Assembly (NCBI GenBank): GCA_019163375.1
Contig: JAFLKK010000001.1
Coordinates: 124,283-188,282, forward strand
Length of the DNA stretch: 64,000 bases
Direction: 5' to 3'
Source of the DNA: Paludibacter sp.
GTDB lineage: Bacteria; Bacteroidota; Bacteroidia; Bacteroidales; Paludibacteraceae
The notes beneath the pieces are model-generated. The model worked only from the letters and a program-made list of their open reading frames with translations, did no database searches and was not told where the DNA came from. Positions within the stretch are counted from its first letter, which is position 1. Every line of letters starts with the position of its first letter. Below, in pieces: positions 44,186-53,050 of the stretch. A program made the translations under genes and the position numbers.

Positions 44186-45517
44186 TTACCAGCCGCCACC
44201 TGCGCCACCGCCGCCTGACATTCCTCCGCCAAAGCTTCCACCGCCACCGCTGAAACCTCCGCCTCCAAATCCTCCGCTACCGCTAAAGATACTTCCGGCA
44301 GCCGCACCACCAATGATAGCTCCTGTATCGCGGGTTAGTCGTGGGATGTTGTCGTTGTGGTTTTCCTCGTAACCGCAAAATTTACAGTGATAAGTAGTTC
44401 GTTGAGTGCCCGAGCTTACGTATGTTGGTGCAACGATGGTTCTTTTATCTTTTAGAATAAATGCTTTAGTGCCGCATTTCGGACATTCGGAGTAAGCACT
44501 TGGTTTGTCGAGCGTGAATATGGCTTGGTTGTCGCATTTATCGCAAACAAAAACATCGTAGTCAACAGCTTGCAATTGTTCTTCGAACTGCTGCGCTACT
44601 TTTAAGTGCGTGTCTTCTTCTTTTTCGCTCAGAATATGCATTTTACCATCACAAACTGTACATGCAATAGATTCCCGCCTGATTTTTGTCATCGTTAATT
44701 TGGCGTAGATATTAGCCGGAAGTGTACAGAATGGAACAGGGATAAGTAGGAAAATGAATATCGGATTTGAAAGCAATAAAATAACCACAAATCCGGCAAT
44801 CGGTAACATAAGGGCTACTATGCTCATGATACCTGCTTTTTCGTTTTTTATTGCTTTATAACGTGCAATATTACTTTTGTATTTTGTGTCTTTTTTTACT
44901 TTTTGAATAGAACTATTGACCCAAATCCATGTAAATAAAATGATCAGTAAATAGGCTCCACCGGCAAGTGGAAGAATTTCATTCCATGCAATGGGAGTAG
45001 CAGTTTTCTTTTGAACAGGTTCTGTTTTTATGGTGGAGATGATACGATCTAAACCTGCCAACATCCCGGCATCATAGTTCTCTTTTCTGAATTCGGGAAA
45101 AACACTCTGATCCAGAATTCTTTTACAAATGGCATCAGGCAAAACGCCTTCTAATCCATACCCGGTTTCTAATTTAATTTTTCGTTGATCAAGCACGAAA
45201 AGGATAAGTAAGCCGTTGTCTTGCTTTGCATCACCAATTTTCCATGCATCGAAAAGTTGATTGGCAAAGGTTACATAATTAGCTTGCCCAATGGAGTTTA
45301 CTGCTACTATAGCTATTTCCGCACTCCTTTCGGTTTGAAGTGCATAAATCATTTCGTTCATTTTTTGAACGGTTTCAGCTTTCAGAATTCCATCCGGATT
45401 ACTTACAAATTCACGCGCATTTGTAGTTATCGGTTTAGGAACGCTTCCAACAGTATATTCTACCGCCGATGCAAAGCCGACTAAAGAACAAAAAATGAAT
45501 AGAACTATTTTTCTCAT
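44186..45517 (-). CDS. TPM-domain (YgcG-type) membrane protein with zinc ribbons and glycine-rich tail
   Basis: 443 residues. Signal peptide (residues 1-18), a TPM domain (about 35-165: SNPDGILKAETVQKMNEMIY, RKIKLETGYGLEGVLPDAIC), a membrane helix near 185-203 and a hairpin near 228-275, then a soluble segment with four CxxC pairs (CTVC, CDKC, CPKC, CKFC) forming probably two zinc ribbons, and a C-terminal GGGGFSGGGGSFGGGMSGGG tail. TPM proteins bind metal and some act as phosphatases or photosystem-repair factors in plants. Linked to lemA downstream and FKBP lipoprotein upstream. Confidence 0.87.
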   Translation of the reverse strand: MRKIVLFIFCSLVGFASAVEYTVGSVPKPITTNAREFVSNPDGILKAETVQKMNEMIYALQTERSAEIAIVAVNSIGQANYVTFANQLFDAWKIGDAKQDNGLLILFVLDQRKIKLETGYGLEGVLPDAICKRILDQSVFPEFRKENYDAGMLAGLDRIISTIKTEPVQKKTATPIAWNEILPLAGGAYLLIILFTWIWVNSSIQKVKKDTKYKSNIARYKAIKNEKAGIMSIVALMLPIAGFVVILLLSNPIFIFLLIPVPFCTLPANIYAKLTMTKIRRESIACTVCDGKMHILSEKEEDTHLKVAQQFEEQLQAVDYDVFVCDKCDNQAIFTLDKPSAYSECPKCGTKAFILKDKRTIVAPTYVSSGTQRTTYHCKFCGYEENHNDNIPRLTRDTGAIIGGAAAGSIFSGSGGFGGGGFSGGGGSFGGGMSGGGGAGGGW

Positions 45518-45565
45518 ATTGAATGCATTGAGTAATTTGATTTGAGATCTAAACTATTCACATCC

Positions 45566-46027
45566 CTAGTTCGAAGAACTCTCTAAATCAATTTTGAAAA
45601 TCAAAGTCGAGTGGGGAGGAATAGAAGTACCAGAACCGTCCGTTCCATATCCTAAATTGCTAGGGATGTAAAGTAGTATGGATCCTCCATCGTGTATTTT
45701 TGGTAATGCTTCTTGCCATCCGGCAACGGCAGATGATAGATAGTAATTGTACTCTCCACTATCAAATGTACTGTCGTTTATTAGTTTTCCTGAATAGTTT
45801 GCTACAACCCAACTGCTTTTACTTGGTTTACGATTATAGCTCCATCCTTCGTCAATTATTTTATATTGTAATCCGCTGGCGGTAGTTACAACTCCCGGTT
45901 GGGTTTTGTTTTTTGCTAGCCAAAGTTCATTTTTTACTTTCCAGTCGACATAATTATCTTCTTTACAGGCCGAAAAACTGATGATGAGCATTAAAATTAC
46001 AATTGCGATGCGTGAATTTTGTTTCAT
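45566..46027 (-). CDS. FKBP-type peptidyl-prolyl isomerase lipoprotein
   Basis: 153 residues with a lipoprotein signal (ISFSAC). The FKBP domain is single and short: TTASGLQYKIIDEG, WVVANYSGKLINDSTFDSGE, AGWQEALPKIHDGGSILLYIPSNLGYG and IPPHSTLIFKIDL, all typical. It should catalyse proline isomerisation or act as chaperone in the periplasm. Spacing of 48 bases to the TPM gene suggests co-transcription. Confidence 0.9.
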   Translation of the reverse strand: MKQNSRIAIVILMLIISFSACKEDNYVDWKVKNELWLAKNKTQPGVVTTASGLQYKIIDEGWSYNRKPSKSSWVVANYSGKLINDSTFDSGEYNYYLSSAVAGWQEALPKIHDGGSILLYIPSNLGYGTDGSGTSIPPHSTLIFKIDLESSSN

Positions 46028-46097
46028 TATACTTGTTGTTATGTTTGTAAGTTGTAGTTTTTATTCTATATTTCAAAATTGAAATGAGTCCTTGAAA

Positions 46098-47471
46098 TTA
46101 TTTATTCTTTATTTTATATTGCTGCGAAAACGATTTCCTGGCAAAAGTTGGCATTTTTCTGTTTGGTCCCCAAGCCACATAATTAAATGGATACGTTCCC
46201 ACATTTTTTAGCAAACTTGGGACGAAATCAAAGCCTGCACGCTTTGAACTAATAAGTTTAAACCCTTTCATTAGCCATTTTTCAGCTTTTGGTCGAAGAT
46301 TTTGCTCTACCGTTTTTCTTCTATTGGCCAATAAAATATCTGTCAGCGGTATTTTTACCGGACAAACTTCCACACATTTCCCACAAAGGGTTGACGCAAA
46401 ACTCAAATGCGAAAAGTCTTTGAATCCCCGCAGAAATGGCGTTAGTACCGACCCGATGGGACCGCTATACGTTGTGTCGTAGGTATATCCACCAATGGTT
46501 TTATACACCGGGCAGCCATTTAAGCACGCTCCACACCGGATACATGCCAATGCTTCAAACGCTTCATCGTCTTCAAAAACGGTTGTTCTGCCATTATCAA
46601 GCATAATCACTATCATTTCTTCCGGTCCATCTACCTCATTAGCCTGACGCGGACCTGTAAAAATGGTATTGTATGCCGTAATTTGCTGACCGGTACCATG
46701 TGCCGCCAAAAGCGGATAGAAAAGTCCGAGCTGCGTCATCGATGGGATAATTTTTTCTATCCCGGCAATGACGATATGGAGCTTTGGAAATGAAGTTGAC
46801 ATCAGTCCATTACCCTCATTTTCGGTGACTGATATACCCCCAATATCTGCAATAAGAAAATTAGCTCCGGTAACGCCTACCTGAGCTGTAGTGTATTTTT
46901 TTCGGAGTACCTGACGAACATATTCGGTCATTTCCTCCGGTGTACTATCGATCGGTGTTCCAAATTTTTCGTTGAACAATTTGGCAATGTCGCCCTTTGA
47001 TTTATGCATGGCAGGCGTAACAATGTGATAGGGCTTCTCGCCGGCTACCTGCACTATAAATTCGCCTAGGTCTGTTTCTACCGATTCGCAACCAATGCGT
47101 TCGGCAGTTTCGTTTAACTCAATTTCTTCGGTGGTCATTGATTTACTCTTGACCAACAATTTAGCATCTTTATCCAGCAAAATTTGTTCCAAAAAAGTGG
47201 TTGCCTCAGCAGCATCTTTTGCCCAAAGCACTTTCACACCACGCGCACTTATTTTCTCTTCAAATTGAATCAGGTAGTTGCCCCAATTTTGCAATACATC
47301 ACGTTTGATTGCTGCTGCTTGCCTTTTGGCCAATTCAACATTATTGTAACGAGCCATCCCTTTACCCACCCCTGCATCATAACGCGATATGTTGAACTTT
47401 ATCGTATTTCGATGTTTTACATCAAATGCGATTGCGTCTGCATCATGAGTGAATTTATTGGGCTGCGACAT
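46098..47471 (-). CDS. lutB: LutB-type iron-sulfur lactate utilisation protein
   Basis: 457 residues. The N-terminal two thirds are the LUD domain (LLVKSKSMTTEEIELNETAE, GVTGANFLIADIGGISVTENEGN in parts). Two 4Fe-4S motifs follow: CIRCGACLNGCPVY (about residue 310) and CGKCVEVCPVKIPL (about 365), and a DUF3390-like C terminus. LutB works with LutA and LutC to oxidise L-lactate to pyruvate. Neither partner is next to it here, so they are either elsewhere or replaced. It is the first gene of a possible four-gene leftward unit (lutB, FKBP, TPM, lemA). An ACTG-rich repeat lies just upstream of the start. Confidence 0.9.
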   Translation of the reverse strand: MSQPNKFTHDADAIAFDVKHRNTIKFNISRYDAGVGKGMARYNNVELAKRQAAAIKRDVLQNWGNYLIQFEEKISARGVKVLWAKDAAEATTFLEQILLDKDAKLLVKSKSMTTEEIELNETAERIGCESVETDLGEFIVQVAGEKPYHIVTPAMHKSKGDIAKLFNEKFGTPIDSTPEEMTEYVRQVLRKKYTTAQVGVTGANFLIADIGGISVTENEGNGLMSTSFPKLHIVIAGIEKIIPSMTQLGLFYPLLAAHGTGQQITAYNTIFTGPRQANEVDGPEEMIVIMLDNGRTTVFEDDEAFEALACIRCGACLNGCPVYKTIGGYTYDTTYSGPIGSVLTPFLRGFKDFSHLSFASTLCGKCVEVCPVKIPLTDILLANRRKTVEQNLRPKAEKWLMKGFKLISSKRAGFDFVPSLLKNVGTYPFNYVAWGPNRKMPTFARKSFSQQYKIKNK

Positions 47472-47475
47472 CTTT

Positions 47476-47519
47476 TTAAGTTAACAGTAAACAGTTATCA
47501 GTAAACAGTTTCAGTAAAT
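47476..47519. repeat. ACTG-rich extragenic repeat (copy 3, inverted)
   Basis: AACAGTAAACAGTTATCAGT and a further AAACAGTTTCAGTAAATAG lie 5 bases upstream of the lutB start; the complement matches copies 1 and 2. Confidence 0.5.
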
Positions 47520-47581
47520 AGTTCCGGATTATTTTGATAATAGTCTTTTCAAACTACTAACTATCAACTATCAACTATTTT

Positions 47582-48481
47582 CTATTTTTCAAATACAAAT
47601 TTAAAACTTCCAACTCTGTTTCCATCGATGAAGAACTCAGCACGATAGCTTCCTTTTGGGAGTATTTCACCGATTTTCCAGAACATAACATCGTTTATGG
47701 CATCTCCCGTATATTCAATCTTTTTAGACACTGAATAAGCTATTTCTTTGTTCTCGTAAGTGAATACATTTCCCGAACCTTTTGTCAGTACATCGTCATC
47801 CGGGCGTGTAATACGAAGGTAGACTGTTTTTTCGCCGGGTTGAGCTGTTATATTTTTAGCAATTGTGTAGTTGAACTGCAGGCTAGCAGTTTGCGAGAAC
47901 CAACCTGTTTTTTTTCCTTTATTATTAACCGGTAACATGCTGAAGTTAGTTACTTCCATAATTGAAGCACGTGTAACAACTTGATTCAGAGATTCTTTTT
48001 CTTTTGATAATGCCTCAACCGATTCAGAAGCAGCTTGGTATTTTTTATGAACCTCTACGTTCTCATTTTTTAGCGATTTGTTCATCGAATTGAGCGAGTC
48101 AATTTGATTTACATATTGGATCATCACCTTACGAACGGTAGATAACTCGGCTCTTAACTGAGCGATACGAACTGCATTGGTCGATTTTGTGACACGTAAT
48201 TCATCCAATAATTGAGAAACCTTTGTTTTTTGATCTTGCAGCAATTTTACAAGAGAATCGTTGTGAATATTTGTTGTATAACCATCCATTTCCGAGTTTA
48301 AATCAGTAAATTCTTTTTCTACTTGCTCTTTATCAAAATTCATCATCTGAACAACTTCAGCCATCTCTTTTTCTTTTTCATTCGCCTTATGAACGAAATA
48401 GAATACTGCAATGGTCAAAGCAGCAATAACTGCCGCTGCCACAATGATAATGGTAAGGTTGTTTTTCTTTATTGGATCCAT
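47582..48481 (-). CDS. Membrane-anchored coiled-coil protein, function unknown
   Basis: 299 residues. One N-terminal membrane helix (LTIIIVAAAVIAALTIAVFY), then a long coiled coil (about 30-165) and a C-terminal beta-rich domain (about 175-299: TGWFSQTASLQFNYTIAKN, EKTVYLRITRPDDDVL, SYRAEFFIDGNRVGSFKFVF) that looks like a small beta sandwich. The topology suggests a periplasmic protein anchored in the inner membrane. It begins 28 bases after murF on the same strand and is probably co-transcribed, which hints at a cell-wall or division role. No family name recognised. Confidence 0.7.
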   Translation of the reverse strand: MDPIKKNNLTIIIVAAAVIAALTIAVFYFVHKANEKEKEMAEVVQMMNFDKEQVEKEFTDLNSEMDGYTTNIHNDSLVKLLQDQKTKVSQLLDELRVTKSTNAVRIAQLRAELSTVRKVMIQYVNQIDSLNSMNKSLKNENVEVHKKYQAASESVEALSKEKESLNQVVTRASIMEVTNFSMLPVNNKGKKTGWFSQTASLQFNYTIAKNITAQPGEKTVYLRITRPDDDVLTKGSGNVFTYENKEIAYSVSKKIEYTGDAINDVMFWKIGEILPKGSYRAEFFIDGNRVGSFKFVFEK

Positions 48482-48508
48482 AATAGTAATAGTTATTTGT
48501 TCGTTAAA

Positions 48509-49813
48509 TTAAAGCGTTGAAATCACTTTCTCGAGTTTTATTCCTCTGGAACCTTTTATCAAGATAAAATGCTTTTTAATGGGCTGTTTCTCAAGATAAT
48601 TTATCAGTTCGGTTACATCGGCAAAACAATGAAATGGATTTCTCGTTCCGGAAAATTCTTTTCCTACTAACAGAACGTTGCGAAACTTGTTTTGTTGTAG
48701 CAGTTCAATTATGTTTTGATGTTCAACTTTACTTTGCTCTCCCAGCTCGAGCATATCACCAATGATGAGCGTTTTATTCTCAATGTCCATTTGTGCAAAA
48801 TTAAGAATCGCGGCACGTAAACTGGTAGGATTTGCATTGTATGCATCCACTACTAGTTTATTGTTTGCTGTAACCGTTAGTTGCGAACGGTTGTTTTGTG
48901 GAACATAATTCTCAAGTCCTTGCTTTATGTAGTTATTTTCAACTTCAAAATAGTGTCCGATAGCAACGGCTGCCAACACATTTTCTGCATTATACGAGCC
49001 CACCAATTGAGTGTTTATAGTCACCGTTTCGGCGGTGTCAATGGCACATTCCATATTTAAAAATGGAGAACAACTTTTTACCAATCCAGCTATAGAGCAA
49101 TCATTGTAGTTGGTACTCAGACTGTATTGGTGCAAACGTTCAGCGGTTTTAAATCCCGCTTCTGCTGCCATTTCTACTAATTCCGTGTTGTCTTTATTGA
49201 TGAAAATTTCCTTTCCGTTGGCGAAGATATAGTCGTAAAGTTCCTTTTTGGTCCGCTTTACACCTTCGAACGATCCAAAACCTTCGAGATGGGCTTTCCC
49301 TACATTGGTAATTATTCCGTATTCGGGACATGCAATTTCAGCGAGTTGTTTAATTTCACCCGGATGATTTGCGCCCATTTCGATTACTGCAATTTCGTGC
49401 GAGGAGTTTAATTTTAGCAAGGTAAGTGGTACACCGATGTGGTTATTCAGGTTTCCTTGTGTGAAAAGTACATTGTATTTCTCACTCAGTACAGCCGCTA
49501 TTAATTCCTTCGTAGTGGTTTTTCCATTCGTTCCGGTAATTCCCAGAATAGTTGTTCCCAACTTTTTGCGATGGTAGGTTGCCAGTTCTTGCAGGGTTGT
49601 CAGCACATTTTCTACCAAAATAAAACGATCGTCAATTGCATATTCAGTTTCATCTACCACTGCGTACGAGCAGCCTTTCTCTAAAGCCGATAGCGCAAAT
49701 GCATTCGCATTAAAATTGTCGCCCTTCAGTGCGAAGAAAATCGAATTTTCAGGGCAAACACGACTGTCGGTACAAATAATTGGGTGTTGAAGAAAAATAC
49801 TGTATAGTTGCAT
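48509..49813 (-). CDS. murF: UDP-N-acetylmuramoyl-tripeptide-D-alanyl-D-alanine ligase
   Basis: 434 residues when begun at the ATG at 49813; the longer frame would start upstream of the transcription start expected from the -7 box. Motifs: TDSRVCPENSIFFALKGDNFN (in part), ATP-binding GITGTNGKTTTKEL, IEMGANHPGEI, ITNVGKAHLEGFGS and VVDAYNANPTSLRAA. It adds D-Ala-D-Ala to the UDP-MurNAc tripeptide in the cytoplasm, the last cytoplasmic step of the stem peptide. A second gene of unknown function follows in the same direction. Confidence 0.94.
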   Translation of the reverse strand: MQLYSIFLQHPIICTDSRVCPENSIFFALKGDNFNANAFALSALEKGCSYAVVDETEYAIDDRFILVENVLTTLQELATYHRKKLGTTILGITGTNGKTTTKELIAAVLSEKYNVLFTQGNLNNHIGVPLTLLKLNSSHEIAVIEMGANHPGEIKQLAEIACPEYGIITNVGKAHLEGFGSFEGVKRTKKELYDYIFANGKEIFINKDNTELVEMAAEAGFKTAERLHQYSLSTNYNDCSIAGLVKSCSPFLNMECAIDTAETVTINTQLVGSYNAENVLAAVAIGHYFEVENNYIKQGLENYVPQNNRSQLTVTANNKLVVDAYNANPTSLRAAILNFAQMDIENKTLIIGDMLELGEQSKVEHQNIIELLQQNKFRNVLLVGKEFSGTRNPFHCFADVTELINYLEKQPIKKHFILIKGSRGIKLEKVISTL

Positions 49814-49846
49814 TTTACAAAATCGTCTTTTGAATAGAATTAAGTA

Positions 49847-49854
49847 CAAAAATA
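49847..49854 (-). promoter_or_regulatory. -7 box of murF
   Basis: Minus strand TATTTTTG, 33 bases before the chosen ATG. Confidence 0.5.
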
Positions 49855-49993
49855 ATCATTATCCTATAATTATGAGGCGTTCAGCGCAATTATTAATTGA
49901 TAATAAACAATTATTTTCTATTCAGTTAAGATAACTAAATTGAAATAAGGAATTTATTGTTTAATGACTCAAAACAAATTCGTTGTTTAAATA

Positions 49994-50027
49994 AAAAGGC
50001 TAAACTCGCTTGCAAGTTTAGCCTTTT
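49994..50027 (-). terminator. Terminator of the beta-barrel gene
   Basis: AAAAGGCTAAACT and AGTTTAGCCTTTT pair perfectly over 13 bases, just past the stop codon at 50045. Confidence 0.85.
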
Positions 50028-50044
50028 GTATTGTTTTGTCTCGT

Positions 50045-50701
50045 TTAAAATTGGTACGAGAACGATACATACCAGCCTTTTTGAAATAAATTGCCTGTAT
50101 CTGTTTTATTTAAGTTAGTGATACCGAAGTCATAACCACTTTTTAATTGATATTTTTTCCATTGAACACCACCACCAACACCGATTTGCAGATTAAGTCT
50201 GTTTAGTTGATAGTCTGATCCTGATTTGTATACGTTAAACGAGCCCGGCTTAACGTAGAACGGACTTGTGATTGGGTATGTTTGTGTGGATGTAACATTT
50301 ACGTTTTGCGCCAATCCGATATTAATTGTAGGCCCGGCATAACCGAAAAAGCTCATGTTTTTCGAAATTGGCAATGAATAGATGGCATGAAGCGGAATAT
50401 CGATAAAGTGTCCTGTAGTTTTATAGGTCGCACCGGTTCCGGTAGGGAATCCATATGCTTGTCTGTCGGCATATACCAGTGAATAAAGTACTCCGGTAAG
50501 GAAACTTGCATTGGCATTACCTTTTAAACTGTAGCGGGTAGTTACACCAATTTTACCTCCGTAAAAGAAGGTGGTTCCTACACTTTTACCAACTCGCATT
50601 GGGTTGGTATAACCGACTTCGATGGCATATTTCTGAGCGTCTACGTTAATTGTAGCAGCAATAAATAATACTAAGAGACTAAGTTTTATTAATACTTTCA
50701 T
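50045..50701 (-). CDS. Outer membrane beta-barrel protein
   Basis: 218 residues with a signal peptide (VLIKLSLLVLFIAATINVDA) and about eight aromatic-rich alternating strands (YAIEVGYTNPMRV, GKIGVTTRYSL, YAGPTINIGLAQNV, LNLQIGVGGGVQW, SYDFGITNLNK-like), ending in YVSFSYQF with the terminal Phe expected for Bam-dependent insertion. It belongs to the small OmpW/PorT-like barrels of Bacteroidota. The role is not predictable from sequence. Flanked by its own -7 box and terminator. Confidence 0.8.
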   Translation of the reverse strand: MKVLIKLSLLVLFIAATINVDAQKYAIEVGYTNPMRVGKSVGTTFFYGGKIGVTTRYSLKGNANASFLTGVLYSLVYADRQAYGFPTGTGATYKTTGHFIDIPLHAIYSLPISKNMSFFGYAGPTINIGLAQNVNVTSTQTYPITSPFYVKPGSFNVYKSGSDYQLNRLNLQIGVGGGVQWKKYQLKSGYDFGITNLNKTDTGNLFQKGWYVSFSYQF

Positions 50702-50741
50702 GTTTTTGGTTGAAAAAGTTATACCTTATTAATTTATCCTG

Positions 50742-50749
50742 CAAAGATA
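50742..50749 (-). promoter_or_regulatory. -7 box of the beta-barrel gene
   Basis: Minus strand TATCTTTG, about 40 bases before the start codon. Confidence 0.5.
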
Positions 50750-50889
50750 GTTTTTTTGCTTCAATAATATCACGCATATCGTTTATAAAGTTATAGATTA
50801 CGGCTAATTAACTTTTTGATTAATAAATCTTAATGAGATTTGTTAATGTATTTTTTACGTTATGTCTGCATGACCCAATTAGGCGTAAA

Positions 50890-50921
50890 AAAGCCTCAAC
50901 CAAATTAGAGGTTGAGGCTTT
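50890..50921 (-). terminator. Terminator of the DUF349 gene
   Basis: AAAGCCTCAACC and GGTTGAGGCTTT form a perfect 12-bp stem 31 bases after the stop, with T5 on the minus strand. Confidence 0.88.
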
Positions 50922-50952
50922 ATAAATTTGTATTCGAAATGAATCTTACTGA

Positions 50953-52809
50953 CTAGATATTTTCGTCGATCAAATTAATTTTTTGTTCAATCAATTTGCT
51001 TTCTTCTTTCAAAGATTCAATTTTACGTTCCATTTCTTTAATCAATCCACCACCTTTTTTAGATGCGGATGAGAAGAAACCGATATTGTTTTCGTAAGTC
51101 AGAATTTCAGATTTTAAATGTTCGTAAGCACGCATTAGTTTTTCGCGTTCGCGGTACAATTTGTTTTCGCCTTTTCCGCTCATATCTTTCAGATTGCTGC
51201 GGAAATTGTCCATGCGTCGATTGGTTGCGTCTACGTTCAGCGTTTCGAATTGTTTGTCAACAGCGTCACGATATTCTTTGTATACTTTGTCTTTTTCTTT
51301 GAAAGGCACATGTCCAATGGTATTCCATTCGGCCATCAATGCGCGCAAAGCGGCAACTGATTCGTTATTGTTTTCCGATTTCTGGAACGCGTTAATTTTT
51401 GAAATTAACTCTTTCTTCTTCGCTAGATTTTCAGATTCGGCATTTCTCTGACCCGAAGTGCTTTTGTTTTTTTGCTCAAAGAAATAATCGCAAGCAGCAA
51501 TAAATCGTTTCCATAATTCGTCAGAGTATTTTTTAGCCACCGGGCCAATTGTTTTCCATTCCTTTTGAAGCAGAATGAATTTTTCGCCGGCTTCTTTCCA
51601 ATCGGTACTGTCTTTCAAGGCTTCGGCTTGTTCGCACAATGCTTTTTTCTTGTCGGAGTTAACAACTAGAACGTTTTTTGTTTCTTTGTAGAATTCCCCT
51701 TTGGCTGCAAAAAATGCATCACAAGCTTTGCGATAACGATCAAATACCTTTTGATTTACTTTGCGAGGTGCAAATCCGATGCTTCTCCACTCTTCCTGCC
51801 ATGCTAAAATAGTTTTTGTGGCCTCATCCCATTGACGGTAGTTGTTAAGTTTGCTGTAATCGAATGCTTCAATTTTTTCGCAAAGTTCAGTTTTAGTAAC
51901 CAGATTCTCTTCTTCTAATTTACGAATTGAATCGAAGTACGATTGGTGTTTTTTATGGATGGCTGTCGAAGCGTCTTTAAATCGTGTCCAGATTTGTTCG
52001 CGAATTTCGCGGGCTACCGGACCCAATTCATGCCATTCTTCGTGCAGTTTTTGTAGTTTTTGGAAAGCTGCAATCACATCTGTTTCTTCCGAAAGTTTTT
52101 CAGCTGCATCGCAGAGTAAGGTTTTTGATTCCAGGTTTTTCTTGAAATCATATTCGCGCAATTCGTTATTGATTTTTATCAAATCCCAAAACGATTCTTG
52201 ATACAGGTTATATTGTTTCCACAATTCCGTTGAGGCAGTTTGCGGAACTTGTCCAATCGATTTCCATTTTTGTTGTAAAGCACGGAACTCGTTAATATGT
52301 GTCGAAACATCGTCGTTGCTTGCTACTAACACCTTCATTTGTTCCAAAAGATGTTGTTTTTGTAGTAAGTTATTGTCTTTTTCTTTCTCCAATTGAGCCA
52401 TTACAGAGGCTTTCTTAATACGAAATTCATTGAGAAGTACCTTGAAACTTTCTTCCAGTTCATCTTTTGCGGCTACAAAGTCGGTTTCAATACCGCCATT
52501 TTCAACAAAAAGTTTCTTTTGTTCTTCAACTTCAAGTTTTACTTTTTTGTAAAACAACTGTTTAATATGCTCAACACCATCTTTTGCGGCATCCACTTCC
52601 TTGTCTATGAGCAACTTTAAAGCGTCAATCAATTCCTGTTTTGAGCTGGTAGCATAATCAGCAACGATTGTGTTTGTTTCTTCAGGTTGTTCTATAACGA
52701 CTGTTTCCAAGCTCGTTTCTACTGTATCCACAGTATCTACAGTTTCTACAGTTTCTGTCACTTCGCTTGGTACGATTTCAGGATCCTTGGTTAAATCAAG
52801 TGAGTTCAT
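50953..52809 (-). CDS. DUF349 repeat protein
   Basis: 618 residues from the ATG at 52809 (an in-frame TTG lies 6 bases upstream). After an acidic low-complexity N terminus (TVETVDTVDTVETSLETV) come five helical DUF349 repeats, each with the pattern W(K/H/R/N)xIGxVP...WxxF: WKSIGQVPQTASTELWKQYN, WHELGPVAREIREQIWTRF, WRSIGFAPRKVNQKVFDRY, WKTIGPVAKKYSDELWKRF, WNTIGHVPFKEKDKVYKEY. A C-terminal coiled coil closes the protein. Cytoplasmic; members have been linked to DNA or envelope stress but the function is not settled. Transcribed alone. Confidence 0.88.
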   Translation of the reverse strand: MNSLDLTKDPEIVPSEVTETVETVDTVDTVETSLETVVIEQPEETNTIVADYATSSKQELIDALKLLIDKEVDAAKDGVEHIKQLFYKKVKLEVEEQKKLFVENGGIETDFVAAKDELEESFKVLLNEFRIKKASVMAQLEKEKDNNLLQKQHLLEQMKVLVASNDDVSTHINEFRALQQKWKSIGQVPQTASTELWKQYNLYQESFWDLIKINNELREYDFKKNLESKTLLCDAAEKLSEETDVIAAFQKLQKLHEEWHELGPVAREIREQIWTRFKDASTAIHKKHQSYFDSIRKLEEENLVTKTELCEKIEAFDYSKLNNYRQWDEATKTILAWQEEWRSIGFAPRKVNQKVFDRYRKACDAFFAAKGEFYKETKNVLVVNSDKKKALCEQAEALKDSTDWKEAGEKFILLQKEWKTIGPVAKKYSDELWKRFIAACDYFFEQKNKSTSGQRNAESENLAKKKELISKINAFQKSENNNESVAALRALMAEWNTIGHVPFKEKDKVYKEYRDAVDKQFETLNVDATNRRMDNFRSNLKDMSGKGENKLYREREKLMRAYEHLKSEILTYENNIGFFSSASKKGGGLIKEMERKIESLKEESKLIEQKINLIDENI

Positions 52810-52889
52810 TTTCAATGTTGTTTTAAGTAAATCTTGAAATTTTCATTACAAGATGTTCAAGTTGTTCAATTGCTAAAAGGAATAGCACA

Positions 52890-52897
52890 CAAAAATA
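52890..52897 (-). promoter_or_regulatory. -7 box of the DUF349 gene
   Basis: Minus strand TATTTTTG, 80 bases before the start codon. Confidence 0.4.
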
Positions 52898-53050
52898 GCT
52901 TTTTTTTTTAAAATATTGTAATTTCTGCTCAAAAAATAGCGGATCTACGCAATATAAATACTTGCTGAAACTTATTTTAAGATGACAGCGCTTATTTTTA
53001 GTGCGCTTTTAAAAGAAATAGATCAGATAATATTTTTGAAATGTTTGATT

